Shown here one piece after another: positions 43,098-52,488 of a stretch of 56,941 bases of DNA. The stretch lies in the NCBI GenBank assembly GCA_011523395.1, contig WTGW01000176.1, forward strand, positions 1 to 56,941, in the 5' to 3' direction. The number at the start of each line of letters is the position of its first letter. Positions within the stretch are counted from its first letter, which is position 1. Source of the DNA: Acidimicrobiia bacterium (GTDB taxonomy: Bacteria > Actinomycetota > Acidimicrobiia > Spongiisociales > Spongiisociaceae). The notes beneath the pieces were generated by a model that saw only the letters and a program-made list of their open reading frames with translations, was not told the origin of the DNA and did not search any database. The position numbers and the translations under genes are program-made.

Positions 43098-43738
43098 GGC
43101 GCCAGCCGTACCCGCCGCCAGCCGTCGCCGTCAGCGAGGTAGGCGACCCGGTCGTGGAGGCGATGGCGCCGGCCCTGCCAGAACTCGAACCGTTCGGGTC
43201 GGACCCTCCACCCGCCCCAATGGGCAGGCCTGGGCACCTCCCCATCCTCGAACTCGGCCTCCTTCTCCGCCACCAGGCGTTCGAGCGCGGTCCGGTCGGG
43301 TATCTCCCGGCTCTGCGGGGAAGCAGCGGCCGCGATCCGAGCCCCCCTCGGACGCGAGGCGAAGTACTCGTCAGAGTCCGTATCTCGGACCGCCTCGACC
43401 GGCCCCTCGATCCTGACCTGACGGTGCAGCTCAAGCCAGAGAAAGCAGAGGGCCGCCCGCGGGTTGGCCGTCAATTCATCCGATTTACGGCTCCCGAGGT
43501 TGGTGTAGAACACGAACCCGGACCGGTCGTACCCCTTGAGCAGCACTACCCGTGCCGAGGGATGTCCGCGATCGTCAGCAGTGGCGACCGTCATGGCGTT
43601 GGCCTGCGGCACACCCGCGTCCAACGCTTCTTCGAACCAGCGGTCGAACTGGCGGACCGGGTCCGGATGGGCCTCCCCCATCGAGAGCCCCTCCGTCTCG
43701 TACTCCTCCCGGAGGCGGGCCATCCGCCGATCAACCAT
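43094..43738 (-). CDS. pdxH: Pyridoxamine 5'-phosphate oxidase
   Basis: A 214-residue FMN enzyme oxidising PNP/PMP to pyridoxal 5'-phosphate. Family blocks: PVRQFDRWFEEALDAGVPQANAMTVATAD, PSARVVLLKGYDRSGFVFYTN, and SRKSDELTANPRAALCFLW; the C-terminal substrate-binding segment is HWGGWRVRPERFEFWQGR. The start is ATG at 43738 (MVDRRM); upstream codons show no similarity. The JAMM protease gene follows with a 4-bp overlap. Confidence 0.95.
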   Translation of the reverse strand: MVDRRMARLREEYETEGLSMGEAHPDPVRQFDRWFEEALDAGVPQANAMTVATADDRGHPSARVVLLKGYDRSGFVFYTNLGSRKSDELTANPRAALCFLWLELHRQVRIEGPVEAVRDTDSDEYFASRPRGARIAAAASPQSREIPDRTALERLVAEKEAEFEDGEVPRPAHWGGWRVRPERFEFWQGRRHRLHDRVAYLADGDGWRRVRLAP

Positions 43739-43959
43739 CAACCACCTGTCACATCGCCGCACCGGCGCCCCCAGCGTACCCCTGTATCCGGCTACATCCC
43801 GAAGGGTGCCGGCCCCTCGCACCCGATCGGGGGGGCCGGCACGGCAGTCGACCGACGGAGACATCCCACGCCCTTCCGATTGCCTCGCCGGTTATCGACC
43901 GATCTTCGCGTTGCTGCCGTATGCTTCGGATACGACCGTAGGGATGAAGGCAGGACTTC

Positions 43960-45261
43960 ATGGATCATGATGTGCTCGTCGTCGGTGGCGGCATCGCCGG
44001 TCTGACCGCCGCCCGTGATCTGGCTCAGGGTGGATACCGGGTCCTGGTGCTGGAGGCGCGCGACCGGTTGGGCGGGCGGACATGGTGGAAGCGCTTCGGC
44101 GACACCGACCACCACACCGAGATGGGCGGTACGTGGTTCGACGAGGGCACCCAGCACAACATCGCCCGCGAGATCAAGCGCTACTCCCTGCCCACCGTCC
44201 TGAGCCCGGCCGGCCAGGAGTTCCGCGTCACGCTCGGCGGTCGCAGGCTGGCGCGTCCCGACCAGCCCGTACCCCGTGACGTCCGCCCCGATCTGGACAA
44301 GGCCCTCGATCACATCGTCGACCAGTCCCGCCGGGTGACCTTCGGGTCCGATCTCGACAGCCCGGACCTCCATGACCTGGACATCCCATTCTCCGAGTTC
44401 ATCGCGCCCTACACCGACCAACCCCTCGTAGCGGAGTACCTCTCGATGTGGGCCGCCTTCGCCTTCGGATGCGATCCCTCGGAGGTGTCGGCGCTGCAGG
44501 TCCTCACCTGGGTGGCCGGGTACGACAACACCACCTGGACGCTCGACGACGCACCGGCGACCAAGTTCGCCCAGGGAACGGAGAGCCTGGTCGCAGCCCT
44601 GGCCGAGGACGGGGGCGCGGACATCGGGCTCTCGACGCCGGTCGCCTCGATCGTCGACGCCGGCGACCACATCGTGGTGACGACCACCGGCGGCGACACC
44701 CACCAGGCCCGCTTCGCGGTGCTGGCCACCCCCGTCAACACGTGGGAGGACATCGAGTTGCCGTTACCGGTCGGCTCGCTCAAGAGAAGGTTCGCCGCGG
44801 AAGGACTGCCAGGCCATGCGGTCAAGCTGCATGCCCTGGTCGACAACGTGCCCGAGTTCCTGATGGCTTCGGGCTGGGGCGGCCCTCTCTGTTGGGTCTC
44901 GGAGCAGGCCAACTTCGACGGCGGGCGGCTCCTGGTGGGAATAGGCGAGGATGACTCGGCGATCGACGGAATGGACCGCGCCCAGGTTCAGCAGGCGATC
45001 CGCCGGTTCGCCCCGGAGGCGACCGTCCGGATGTGCCACAGCCACAACTGGTCGACCGACCCGTACGCCAAGGGGACGTGGACGGCCTACCGCCCTGGAC
45101 AGCTGTCGCGCTACTACTCCGACTTCCCCATCCCCCACGGCCGGCTCTACTTCGCCGGTTCGGACCTCGCCCGGGGCTGGGCCGGGTTCATGGACGGCGC
45201 CATAGAGAGCGGCGCCGACGCAGCCGCAGCCCTCGGCCGGCGCCTCGCCGAGGACGGCTAG
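43960..45261 (+). CDS. FAD-dependent amine oxidase family protein
   Basis: A 433-residue flavoprotein. The N-terminal dinucleotide-binding loop is VVGGGIAGLTAARDL, followed by the second conserved stretch DRLGGRTWW. The C-terminal FAD-contact segment is LYFAGSDLARGWAGFMDGAIESG, typical of monoamine oxidase/polyamine oxidase-like proteins. No signal peptide is seen. The substrate (an amine, or another oxidisable compound) cannot be inferred. It starts 11 nt after an AGGAC-like site and is followed in 29 bp by an MFS transporter, perhaps its exporter or importer partner. Confidence 0.88.
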   Translation: MDHDVLVVGGGIAGLTAARDLAQGGYRVLVLEARDRLGGRTWWKRFGDTDHHTEMGGTWFDEGTQHNIAREIKRYSLPTVLSPAGQEFRVTLGGRRLARPDQPVPRDVRPDLDKALDHIVDQSRRVTFGSDLDSPDLHDLDIPFSEFIAPYTDQPLVAEYLSMWAAFAFGCDPSEVSALQVLTWVAGYDNTTWTLDDAPATKFAQGTESLVAALAEDGGADIGLSTPVASIVDAGDHIVVTTTGGDTHQARFAVLATPVNTWEDIELPLPVGSLKRRFAAEGLPGHAVKLHALVDNVPEFLMASGWGGPLCWVSEQANFDGGRLLVGIGEDDSAIDGMDRAQVQQAIRRFAPEATVRMCHSHNWSTDPYAKGTWTAYRPGQLSRYYSDFPIPHGRLYFAGSDLARGWAGFMDGAIESGADAAAALGRRLAEDG

Positions 45262-45290
45262 GAGGGTCTTGCCCCTGAGGACGGGGCAGG

Positions 45291-46565
45291 ATGGCGGGGC
45301 CCGGGCAGAGGAAGGCGACCTTGAGACTCACCGCCCTGGGCAACTCCTACACCAAGTTGTTGACCTCCTACGCCATCTCCAATCTCAGCACCGGGGTGTT
45401 GATCGTGGCGCTGCCGTTGCTGGCCACCTCCATCACCCGGCATCCGCTCTCGATCAGCGGTCTCACCGCCGCGGCCGGACTCCCCTGGCTCCTGGTCGGC
45501 CCCCTGTCGGGAGCGATCGCGGATCGGGTCAACAGGCGCCGGGCTATGGCTCTGGCCGAATTCGGTCGAGCCGCGATCGTGGGCTTGGGGGCTCTCTTCG
45601 TCCTCGGGGGCGGCAAGTCGCTCCTGGTCTTGTACCTGGTGATGATCCTGATCGGAATCGGAGAGACCCTATTCGATCCGATCGGGCTTGCCATGGTTCC
45701 GACCTTGGTCAAGCCCTCCGGGATGGACACGGCCAACAGCCTGCTCTACGGGACCCAGACCCTTGGGCAGCGTTTTGCGGGACCCGCGCTGGGGGGATGG
45801 CTCTTCGGGCTGGCCGTCTGGGCGCCCCTGGGATTAGACGCCCTGACCTTTCTGATGTCCGGTCTGGTGGTGCTGATGCTCCCCAGAACGCCCTCCCACA
45901 CGGAGTCGGAGTGGACGGTCGCCGGGCTCTCGGCCGACATCATGGAAGGGGTGCGGTGGGTGTGGGCCGACCGGCCGCTCCGCGCTTTCCTGCTGGGCAC
46001 CGCCACCATACATTTCTCGACCGCCGCCGGTACGTCGGTGTTGGTGCTGGTGGCCCAGGATCGTTTCCGACTGAGCGGTATCGGCTTCGGGCTCATCCTC
46101 GGTGGATTGGCCGGTGGGTACTTTCTCGGTTACCTCGTCGCTCCCTCCATAGTCAGCCGGTTTGCCCGGGCGAAGCTCTGCGTGGTAGCCGTACTCGGGG
46201 CCGGCGGCGGTTTCCTGCTGGTGGCAGTGTCAGGTGTCGCTGTGTTGGCCGGGTTGGGGTTGGCCGTGGTGGGGTTCTTGGCCGCACAGCTCGAGATCGT
46301 GTCGATCACGTACCGGCAGATGGGGGTTCCGGACCGTATTCGCGGTCGGGTGATGGCGGGATTCCTGTTCGTGGGCCACGGGTCGATCCCGATCGGCGCG
46401 GTCTTCGGAGGAACGGTGGCCACCTTGACAAATGTCGGCTATAGCTACGTGGCTGCGGCAATAGCGATAGCGGCGATCGCTCCCTTTCTCTGGAGCGCGT
46501 TGAAGGATGCCGACCTTGATGCGGGAAGCGCAGGCGCCCGATCGGAAGGTCAGGAACCTGCCTGA
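45291..46565 (+). CDS. MFS transporter, EntS-like
   Basis: A 424-residue polytopic protein with about 12 helices. The loop between helices 2 and 3 carries the MFS pattern GAIADRVNRRRAM, a form of GxxxDRxGRR. Overall layout resembles the EntS/multidrug branch of the superfamily (PTLVKPSGMDTANSL, then a central cytoplasmic loop near residue 215). It probably exports small organic compounds by proton antiport. GGGGCAGG precedes the ATG. It lies between the amine oxidase gene and an amidohydrolase gene on the same strand, all within 30 bp of each other. Confidence 0.88.
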   Translation: MAGPGQRKATLRLTALGNSYTKLLTSYAISNLSTGVLIVALPLLATSITRHPLSISGLTAAAGLPWLLVGPLSGAIADRVNRRRAMALAEFGRAAIVGLGALFVLGGGKSLLVLYLVMILIGIGETLFDPIGLAMVPTLVKPSGMDTANSLLYGTQTLGQRFAGPALGGWLFGLAVWAPLGLDALTFLMSGLVVLMLPRTPSHTESEWTVAGLSADIMEGVRWVWADRPLRAFLLGTATIHFSTAAGTSVLVLVAQDRFRLSGIGFGLILGGLAGGYFLGYLVAPSIVSRFARAKLCVVAVLGAGGGFLLVAVSGVAVLAGLGLAVVGFLAAQLEIVSITYRQMGVPDRIRGRVMAGFLFVGHGSIPIGAVFGGTVATLTNVGYSYVAAAIAIAAIAPFLWSALKDADLDAGSAGARSEGQEPA

Positions 46566-46583
46566 CGGGTTGGAGGGGTATGG

Positions 46584-48227
46584 ATGGCTGAGATAACCGT
46601 GTTCCCGGCCCGGACGGTGCGGACGATGGAACCGTCCCTGCCGGTGGCGGAAGCGGTGGCGGTGCGGGATGGCCGCATCGTCGAGGTCGGGACGATCGAG
46701 ACGATGCGACCGTGGCTCGAGTTGCACAGCCACGAGGTGGATGACACGTTCAAGGACCTGTGCATCATGCCGGGTTTCGTCGACCCCCACCTGCATCCCT
46801 CCATGGCGGCGCTGCTGTTGAACATGCACTTCACGACCGCGGTGGGGTGGGACCTCCCGGGGGAGGAAATCGAGCCCGTACGTGACGAGAAGCAGTTCCG
46901 CACCCGCCTGGTCGACATCGAGGCCGGCCTGGCGCCTGGCGAGCCGCTGTTCGCCTTCGGGCATCATCCCATCTGGCACGGCAATGTCGACCGGAGCGTC
47001 CTCAACGACGTGTCGACAACCCGCCCCATCGTGGTCTGGCACCGCGGCTACCACTCGCTGGTAGTGAACGACGCCTGCCTGCGGTGGATGGATCTGGACA
47101 CGGCGGTTGCGCGCCGCCACCCCCAGATAGACCTCGAGGCGGGCAAGTTCTTCGAAACGGGCCTGGAAGTGGCGCTCCACCACCTCCGCGGCTTCATCCT
47201 GGAGACGGAGCGGTTCCGCAACGGGTTGGAACGAATGCGCCGGGTCATCCACAGCGGCGGACACACGACCATCGGCGACGCCGCGTTCGGCTTCTATGGC
47301 TTCGAGGAGGAATGGGCCCACCTGCTGGCGGTGATGGAACAGCCCGACACCCCGTTCCGGATCCAGCTGATGCCCTACACCGCGGGACCGGACGGCGATG
47401 CGGAAAGCGACCGTCAGTTCCTCGAACAAGTGCTGGCGTACCCATCACGTAACACCCACCGCCTGCGGTTCAGCGACCATGCCAAGCTGTTTGCCGACGG
47501 CGGGTTCTTCGCAGAGCTGCTGATGCTCAAGCCCCCCGGACACCTCGACGGCCGCCACGGCGAGTGGATAACACCCCCGGACAGGTTCGAGGAGATCGCC
47601 CGGGTCCTCTGGAATGCCGGACTGAAGATCCACGTTCATTGCAGCGGAGACCTCGGCGTGGAGCTGGCCCTGTCCACCCTCGAGAAGCTTCAGTGGGAAC
47701 GGCCCCGCTTCGATCATCGCTTCACGTTCGAGCACCTCGGCATCTCGAGCTCGCAACAGGTCGACCGCATCGCCGCGGTCGGGGGCGTTGCCTCGGTCAA
47801 CGCCTACTACGTCTACGAGCTCTCGGAGGCCTTCGCCGCCCGCACGGTCGGGTACGAGCGGGCGTCCCAGATCTCCAGACTCGGCTCCCTCGAGCGAGCA
47901 GGAGTGCGGTTCGCCGTCCACTCCGACTTCCCGATGGCGCCCGCGAAGCCCCTGAACAACGCCTGGGTAGCCGCCAACCGGCTCACCGAATCCGGGGCCG
48001 TCATGGGCCCGAACGAGCGGGCCTCCCTAGACGCCGCCATCAGGGCCATCACCACCAACGCCGCCTACGTACTCGGCCTCGAGGACGAGATCGGATCGCT
48101 GCGCTGGGGCAAGCGAGCGGACTTCACGATCCTCGAGGCAGACCCCTACACGGTCGACATCGACTCCCTCCGCGACATCCCCATCTGGGGAACCGTGTTC
48201 GAAGGCAACAAACACCAGTACCACTAG
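46584..48227 (+). CDS. YtcJ-type amidohydrolase
   Basis: A 547-residue amidohydrolase (family 3). Metal ligands: PGFVDPHLHPS (HxH), a candidate carbamylated lysine in DHAKLFADGG, HVHCSGD, FEHLGIS, and Asp in VHSDFPM. The C-terminal beta-sandwich returns with GKRADFTILEADPY. Substrates of this group are mostly unknown; some are N-substituted formamides. GGAGGGG precedes the ATG by about 8 nt. With the amine oxidase and MFS genes it may form a small catabolic or detoxification unit. Confidence 0.88.
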   Translation: MAEITVFPARTVRTMEPSLPVAEAVAVRDGRIVEVGTIETMRPWLELHSHEVDDTFKDLCIMPGFVDPHLHPSMAALLLNMHFTTAVGWDLPGEEIEPVRDEKQFRTRLVDIEAGLAPGEPLFAFGHHPIWHGNVDRSVLNDVSTTRPIVVWHRGYHSLVVNDACLRWMDLDTAVARRHPQIDLEAGKFFETGLEVALHHLRGFILETERFRNGLERMRRVIHSGGHTTIGDAAFGFYGFEEEWAHLLAVMEQPDTPFRIQLMPYTAGPDGDAESDRQFLEQVLAYPSRNTHRLRFSDHAKLFADGGFFAELLMLKPPGHLDGRHGEWITPPDRFEEIARVLWNAGLKIHVHCSGDLGVELALSTLEKLQWERPRFDHRFTFEHLGISSSQQVDRIAAVGGVASVNAYYVYELSEAFAARTVGYERASQISRLGSLERAGVRFAVHSDFPMAPAKPLNNAWVAANRLTESGAVMGPNERASLDAAIRAITTNAAYVLGLEDEIGSLRWGKRADFTILEADPYTVDIDSLRDIPIWGTVFEGNKHQYH

Positions 48228-48431
48228 GGGTGCCGGGCACTGCGCCGGGTTTAGGATGCTGGCCGATTTCGAACTTGGTGAATAGAGCTTGGCCATAGAC
48301 TCGTTTCCCGAACGTCAGCCTGAGTGGGTGAACTCGTCCCGCTGCGGTCGCGCCGCTTGGCTCGTCCTTGGGCGCGGCCGGAGTGTGTGGAGTTTGTGCG
48401 GTTGGCCCGCTCCGGTGGCCCCTTGCAGACT

Positions 48432-49049
48432 ATGAGGCCGAGCAGAGCATCGTTTGCGGCGGTCGCCCGAAGGCATCCGGTGCTCGCCGGAGTGACGGGG
48501 CTGTATGTGGCGGTGTGGACCGTGTACGGCATCGGTACCGATGCGGCCGGGGTGTACGCGTATCTGGTCTGGATGGTCTTCGCCTTCGGCCTCATGATGT
48601 ACCTCGACGGGCTGGTTGGCTTCTCCACGCATGTGCTCTTAATGCTGTGCATAGTCGGCTTCTGCCACATGGCGGGCGCCAACCTCGAGGTCTCCGGCGC
48701 CATCCTCTACAGGCAGGTCTGGTTCGGGTTCATCCACTACGACCACCTGGTCCATGCCTTCGGTATGGGCGCCGGCGGGTTGGCCGTCTGGGAGGCAACG
48801 CGCCGCATGCTGGCCGCTGATGGTGGTATGAGAGCCGCTGTCGTGGTCGTCCTCGGCGCCAACACGGTCGGGGCCCTCATCGAGATCGGGGAGTACCTGG
48901 CCAGCTTGACCCTCACGGAGGTCCGGGTGGGCGCCTACGCCAACAACATGCAGGACCTGATCGCCAACCTCGTCGGCGCACTCGTCGCCGCCTGGTGGGT
49001 TATGCGACGAACCGAGCCAGCACGACCCCCACGATCACCAGATCGGTGA
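48432..49049 (+). CDS. DUF2238 (YjdF-like) membrane protein
   Basis: A 205-residue integral membrane protein with about five to six helices. The YjdF/DUF2238 features are visible: YDHLVHAFGMG in mid-protein, an E..E pair in GALIEIGEYLASL, and NNMQDLIANLVGALVAA near the end. Function is unknown. ATG 48432 is preferred because the first helix follows directly; a GTG at 48324 would add 36 basic residues. Its 3' end overlaps the convergent CPBP gene by 50 bp. Confidence 0.8.
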   Translation: MRPSRASFAAVARRHPVLAGVTGLYVAVWTVYGIGTDAAGVYAYLVWMVFAFGLMMYLDGLVGFSTHVLLMLCIVGFCHMAGANLEVSGAILYRQVWFGFIHYDHLVHAFGMGAGGLAVWEATRRMLAADGGMRAAVVVVLGANTVGALIEIGEYLASLTLTEVRVGAYANNMQDLIANLVGALVAAWWVMRRTEPARPPRSPDR

Positions 49050-49788
49050 CGGTGTGCGCTATGACCGGCACGGCCAGGCCCCCGGATCGCCGCCGCAAGA
49101 GACCCAGCACCAGGCCGTAGGAGAAGGCGAGTCCGACTCCGGCGAATCCTTGCAGGATGCCCGAGGGGAAGTGCAGGGCGGCGAAGACGGCCGCCTGTAG
49201 CACCAGTGCCGTGACGCCTGGTCGAAGGACCCTCTCGAGCGAGTCCTGGACGATCCCCCTGTAAACGGCCTCTTCGACCACCGCGTTGACAACGGCTGCG
49301 ATAACTCCGAGCGATGAGAGGGTCCAGATGGACCAGTCGCTTGTTAGATCGATGATGTCGGCCAGTTGCTCCGGTCTTTGCTCGTACCACACCCAGAGGG
49401 CCAGTCCTGCGACCAGGCCGACCGCGGCCCCGACGGCTCCCTGCCGGAGGTTGCACGACCAGACACGGCGCCAAGGGGCTACCTCGCGCAACCACGGCAA
49501 TCGCGATGCGGCCATCACGTATACGACAACGGCGAGGCCGAACAGCAACCGTTTCGGCCGCAGGCCTGTGACCCCGAGCGCGAGGAAGGCCACCAGCAGG
49601 AGGCCGATCGAACCCGCCGCCGGCATCCTCCGGACCATGGCGATGGTTGCCAGCACGACCGCCGCGATCCCTCCCGTGGCCAACAGGACGGCCGACCTTG
49701 CGAACGGAAGGACGATCGCCAGACCTGTGAGCGATACGACGACTACCGCCTCGCTCGACCGATCCCTACGCCGTCCCATCACCTTCAT
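49000..49788 (-). CDS. CPBP family intramembrane metalloprotease
   Basis: A roughly 262-residue membrane protein with eight or so helices and the three CPBP (Abi/Rce1-like) motifs: EEAVYRG, a second in FAALHFPSG, and HTVTDLV. Such proteases process prenylated or peptide substrates, or serve in bacteriocin immunity and membrane-protein quality control; the role here is open. ATG at 49788 follows a longer open frame (to 49845) without similarity. It converges with the DUF2238 gene. Confidence 0.85.
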   Translation of the reverse strand: MKVMGRRRDRSSEAVVVVSLTGLAIVLPFARSAVLLATGGIAAVVLATIAMVRRMPAAGSIGLLLVAFLALGVTGLRPKRLLFGLAVVVYVMAASRLPWLREVAPWRRVWSCNLRQGAVGAAVGLVAGLALWVWYEQRPEQLADIIDLTSDWSIWTLSSLGVIAAVVNAVVEEAVYRGIVQDSLERVLRPGVTALVLQAAVFAALHFPSGILQGFAGVGLAFSYGLVLGLLRRRSGGLAVPVIAHTVTDLVIVGVVLARFVA

Positions 49789-49850
49789 CTTCACAGGTGA
49801 GCCGGCGCCCGCCGGTGACGATTCGCCAGGTCGTGGATCCCGCAACCGCG

Positions 49851-49982
49851 TTACCAGGGACCCGTCAGCCGGCGAGGCAGGTCGATGCGCAACAAAGGCG
49901 CGATCTCACTCAGGATCTCGGGGCTGCACTGCTCACGTAGAAACGTCATCAGATCGTCCTGTCGCCGCTGCCCGAAGACCAT
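49851..49982 (-). pseudogene. 43-codon gene remnant
   Basis: ATG 49982 to TAA 49851 encodes 43 residues (VFGQRRQDDLMTFLREQCSPEIL, then APLLRIDLPRRL). The frame extends upstream for about 15 more codons (SGPLAVYRM) without a start before a TGA. The amino-acid composition is convincingly protein-like, suggesting the tail of a lost gene rather than a new small protein. I do not recognise the family. Confidence 0.4.
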
Positions 49983-50131
49983 CCGGTAGACAGCAAGGGG
50001 ACCGCTCGAGCGCTCGGAGTTGAGACGCGCCCTGACTCAGAGGGAGCGTCGGGACATGCCGCCCGATACGCTCGCCCCGCCTCTATGAGTCCGCTCCTCA
50101 CTCTTCACGAATACTGACACTCTTGGTTGAT

Positions 50132-51094
50132 CTAGAACACATCGCCATCGCGTGCCGAATGTACTGGGCCCGAATAATGGCGCTTGAATTCCCTCATCAA
50201 TGCGTCGGGTTCATACGGGTCCGTATAGTTTCGCTCATGCATCGTCACGAGCTGCTTGACGTTCATCTCGGTCGCAAAGTCCGCCAGCTCCTTAGGCCGA
50301 ATGTGGTACGACCAGATCGTCTTCGCCTTCTCTTCGACGGTCTCGCCGCCCCAGTTGGCGTTCGCAATCATGTCTTCGGTGGACAGCTCGCAGAAGAACA
50401 GGTCTGCATCCTGGGCTGCTTTGTCAAGCTGACCCTCTACCCGGCCATCTCCTGACCAGGCAATCACTCGATCCTGGGATGTGAAGCGATAAGCGAAGTT
50501 CTGTTCGAAGTTGCCGTGCTTATGGTGGAACGCCTCGATCTTCACGTTCCCGTCTTCATAGACTGTGCCCGAGTCCTCGATCTCATGCGTTACCGTCTTG
50601 TGCGCATCGATCTTCCTCTTGTCAGCCCCCGGCCCAAACGTACGTTCCTGCAAGTCTGCCTGATAAGCCTGTTCCAGGTGCTCCATCAAGCTCCGTGTAC
50701 CGATCGGTCCATATACCTCCAGTGGAACCTCTCGCCCATAGGCCCAGGGCATGAGCCAGACGGCCGGTAGTCCGATCGTGTGGTCGGAATGCAGATGGGT
50801 CAGGAAGAGGGTGGTGAGCCTGTGCGGGGCCAGGTGCTCGGCGATCAGCTCAGGATGAGATGCCGCAGCCCAAGCAAGGCCGCGCCATATCCCTTCGCCG
50901 GCGTCGATCAGGTAAGTCGTGTCGTTGACGATGACCGCCGCTCCAGGGCCGTGTCGATGCGGGTTCGGCGTTACTCCTCCGGATCCCAGGACAACTGCGC
51001 GGGCCTTTGCCCCTTCAGGCGCCAGGTAGCGGGGTGGTCCTGGTGCAAACCCGATCTCACTGAGCAGCCATGGAGTCCCTCGTCTCGGAGTCAA
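50132..51094 (-). CDS. Metallo-beta-lactamase-fold hydrolase (AtsA/RNase Z-like)
   Basis: A 320-residue MBL-fold protein. The zinc motif is THLHSDH (H100, H102, D104, H105), preceded by YLIDAGEGIWRG. Further ligand candidates are in FHHKHG, AWSGDGR and MHERNY. The layout resembles AtsA/ElaC-like phosphodiesterases and arylsulfatases rather than lactamases. As last gene of the nucleoside-type cluster it may hydrolyse a phosphodiester or similar bond in the imported substrate; that is inference. ATG 51094 gives the normal N-terminus. Confidence 0.87.
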   Translation of the reverse strand: MTPRRGTPWLLSEIGFAPGPPRYLAPEGAKARAVVLGSGGVTPNPHRHGPGAAVIVNDTTYLIDAGEGIWRGLAWAAASHPELIAEHLAPHRLTTLFLTHLHSDHTIGLPAVWLMPWAYGREVPLEVYGPIGTRSLMEHLEQAYQADLQERTFGPGADKRKIDAHKTVTHEIEDSGTVYEDGNVKIEAFHHKHGNFEQNFAYRFTSQDRVIAWSGDGRVEGQLDKAAQDADLFFCELSTEDMIANANWGGETVEEKAKTIWSYHIRPKELADFATEMNVKQLVTMHERNYTDPYEPDALMREFKRHYSGPVHSARDGDVF

Positions 51095-51147
51095 ATCAGC
51101 CTCCTAGCTCACTCTCGTGGCGAGCTCCGAACTCATTCGTGGAGAGA

Positions 51148-52488
51148 TCATCCACTCACTAGCTCGGCCCGCGCCAGTACACGCTCGGCAGAGTCGCTCG
51201 CACGGGCGCGGATCTCCGTGGGATCGAGCTCGGTGAACTCCCCGCCACGAACAAGGACCTTTCCGTCGATGATCACGCTATCGACATCAGACGCTCTGTG
51301 CTCGTATACCAATTGCGCTATCGGGTCATCACCGACTTGGGGTTGGGTGTGAAGCCCGTCGCGGCGGATCACGATGACATCGGCCCGCTTCCCGGGTTCG
51401 AGCGACCCGAGCTCGTCTTCCAATCCGAGCGTCCTCGCTCCCCCGAGGGTGGCCATTTCCAGCACGGACATCGCCGGCATGCTACGAGGGCCTCTCCGCG
51501 GCTTGTGAACGAGCGATGCCAGACGCATCTCCTGGAACATGTCCAGGTTGTTGTTGCAAGGGGCACCGTCCGCGCCCAGACCGACGACCACGCCTCGCTC
51601 GAGGAACTCCGGAACCGGGGCGAGCCCGGAGGCGAGTTTCAGGTTGCACGAAGGACAATGGGCCACCCTGGTCCCGGTCTCGGCCAGGATCTCGATCTCG
51701 GGCTCGGTCACCCAAATGCAGTGCGCGGCGACCAATCGCCGGCCCGTCGCGCCCAGGCTGTGTAGATACTCGATGTCGGTCGTGCTCTCGATAGCAAGAA
51801 GCTCGGTCTGTGCCTCGTTCTCGGCCGCGTGCGTGTGGATGACCGTATCGTGCTCGGCGGCCAGCGCGACGATGTCCGCCCATAGACCCTCGGTGCAGTT
51901 GCGTGAACCACGGGGGCAGAACGCGACCTGCAGCCGGCCGTCCCCCGCACCATGGAACTCCTCGAGAAGTTCGAGGCTCATGTCGAGCGAAGCCCGGGTC
52001 TCCTCCCCGACCATCTCGGTTCCCGGCTCCCAACGGTCCATCATCGCCTTGCCGCTGATCGCCCGGAAGCCGGTCTCGAGCACCGCCCGGAACGCCTCTT
52101 CCGTATGACGGACCGTCTCCATCGTGAGTGCGCAGGTTGTACCGCCGCGAATCATCTCGGCAATCGCCAGCCGAGCAGCGTCGTATACGGACTGCCCATC
52201 ATGGGCCTGCTCGAGCGGCCAGATTCGCAGGCGAAGCCAGTCGATCACGTCCATGTCATCCGCCATCCCGCGAAAGAGGGTCTGGCACAAGTGAACGTGG
52301 GTCTGAACGAACCCGGGCGCCACCAGACAATCGGTCGCGTCGATCACCGTGTCGGCCTTCGTCCGAGCGGAAGGGATCTCGAGGATGCGCCCATCCTCGA
52401 TGTAGACGCTCCCATGCAGGACCTGGCGGTCGGCGTTCATCGTGATGAGCAACCCGTTCCGGATCAGGATCGAAGAGGTGGTCTTCAT
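51148..52488 (-). CDS. Amidohydrolase, MTA/SAH deaminase-like
   Basis: A 446-residue metal-dependent deaminase of the TrzA/AtzA/MtaD branch. All ligands are in place: H64 and H66 (THVHLCQ), H220 with catalytic E223 (HTHAAENE), H256 (AAHCIWV) and D307 (GLGADGAPCNNNLDMF). The NNNLDMF segment resembles methylthioadenosine/S-adenosylhomocysteine deaminases. It likely deaminates a purine nucleoside or related aminopurine. The ATG overlaps the stop of the nucleoside phosphorylase gene (ATGA), a strong hint of joint function. Confidence 0.9.
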   Translation of the reverse strand: MKTTSSILIRNGLLITMNADRQVLHGSVYIEDGRILEIPSARTKADTVIDATDCLVAPGFVQTHVHLCQTLFRGMADDMDVIDWLRLRIWPLEQAHDGQSVYDAARLAIAEMIRGGTTCALTMETVRHTEEAFRAVLETGFRAISGKAMMDRWEPGTEMVGEETRASLDMSLELLEEFHGAGDGRLQVAFCPRGSRNCTEGLWADIVALAAEHDTVIHTHAAENEAQTELLAIESTTDIEYLHSLGATGRRLVAAHCIWVTEPEIEILAETGTRVAHCPSCNLKLASGLAPVPEFLERGVVVGLGADGAPCNNNLDMFQEMRLASLVHKPRRGPRSMPAMSVLEMATLGGARTLGLEDELGSLEPGKRADVIVIRRDGLHTQPQVGDDPIAQLVYEHRASDVDSVIIDGKVLVRGGEFTELDPTEIRARASDSAERVLARAELVSG

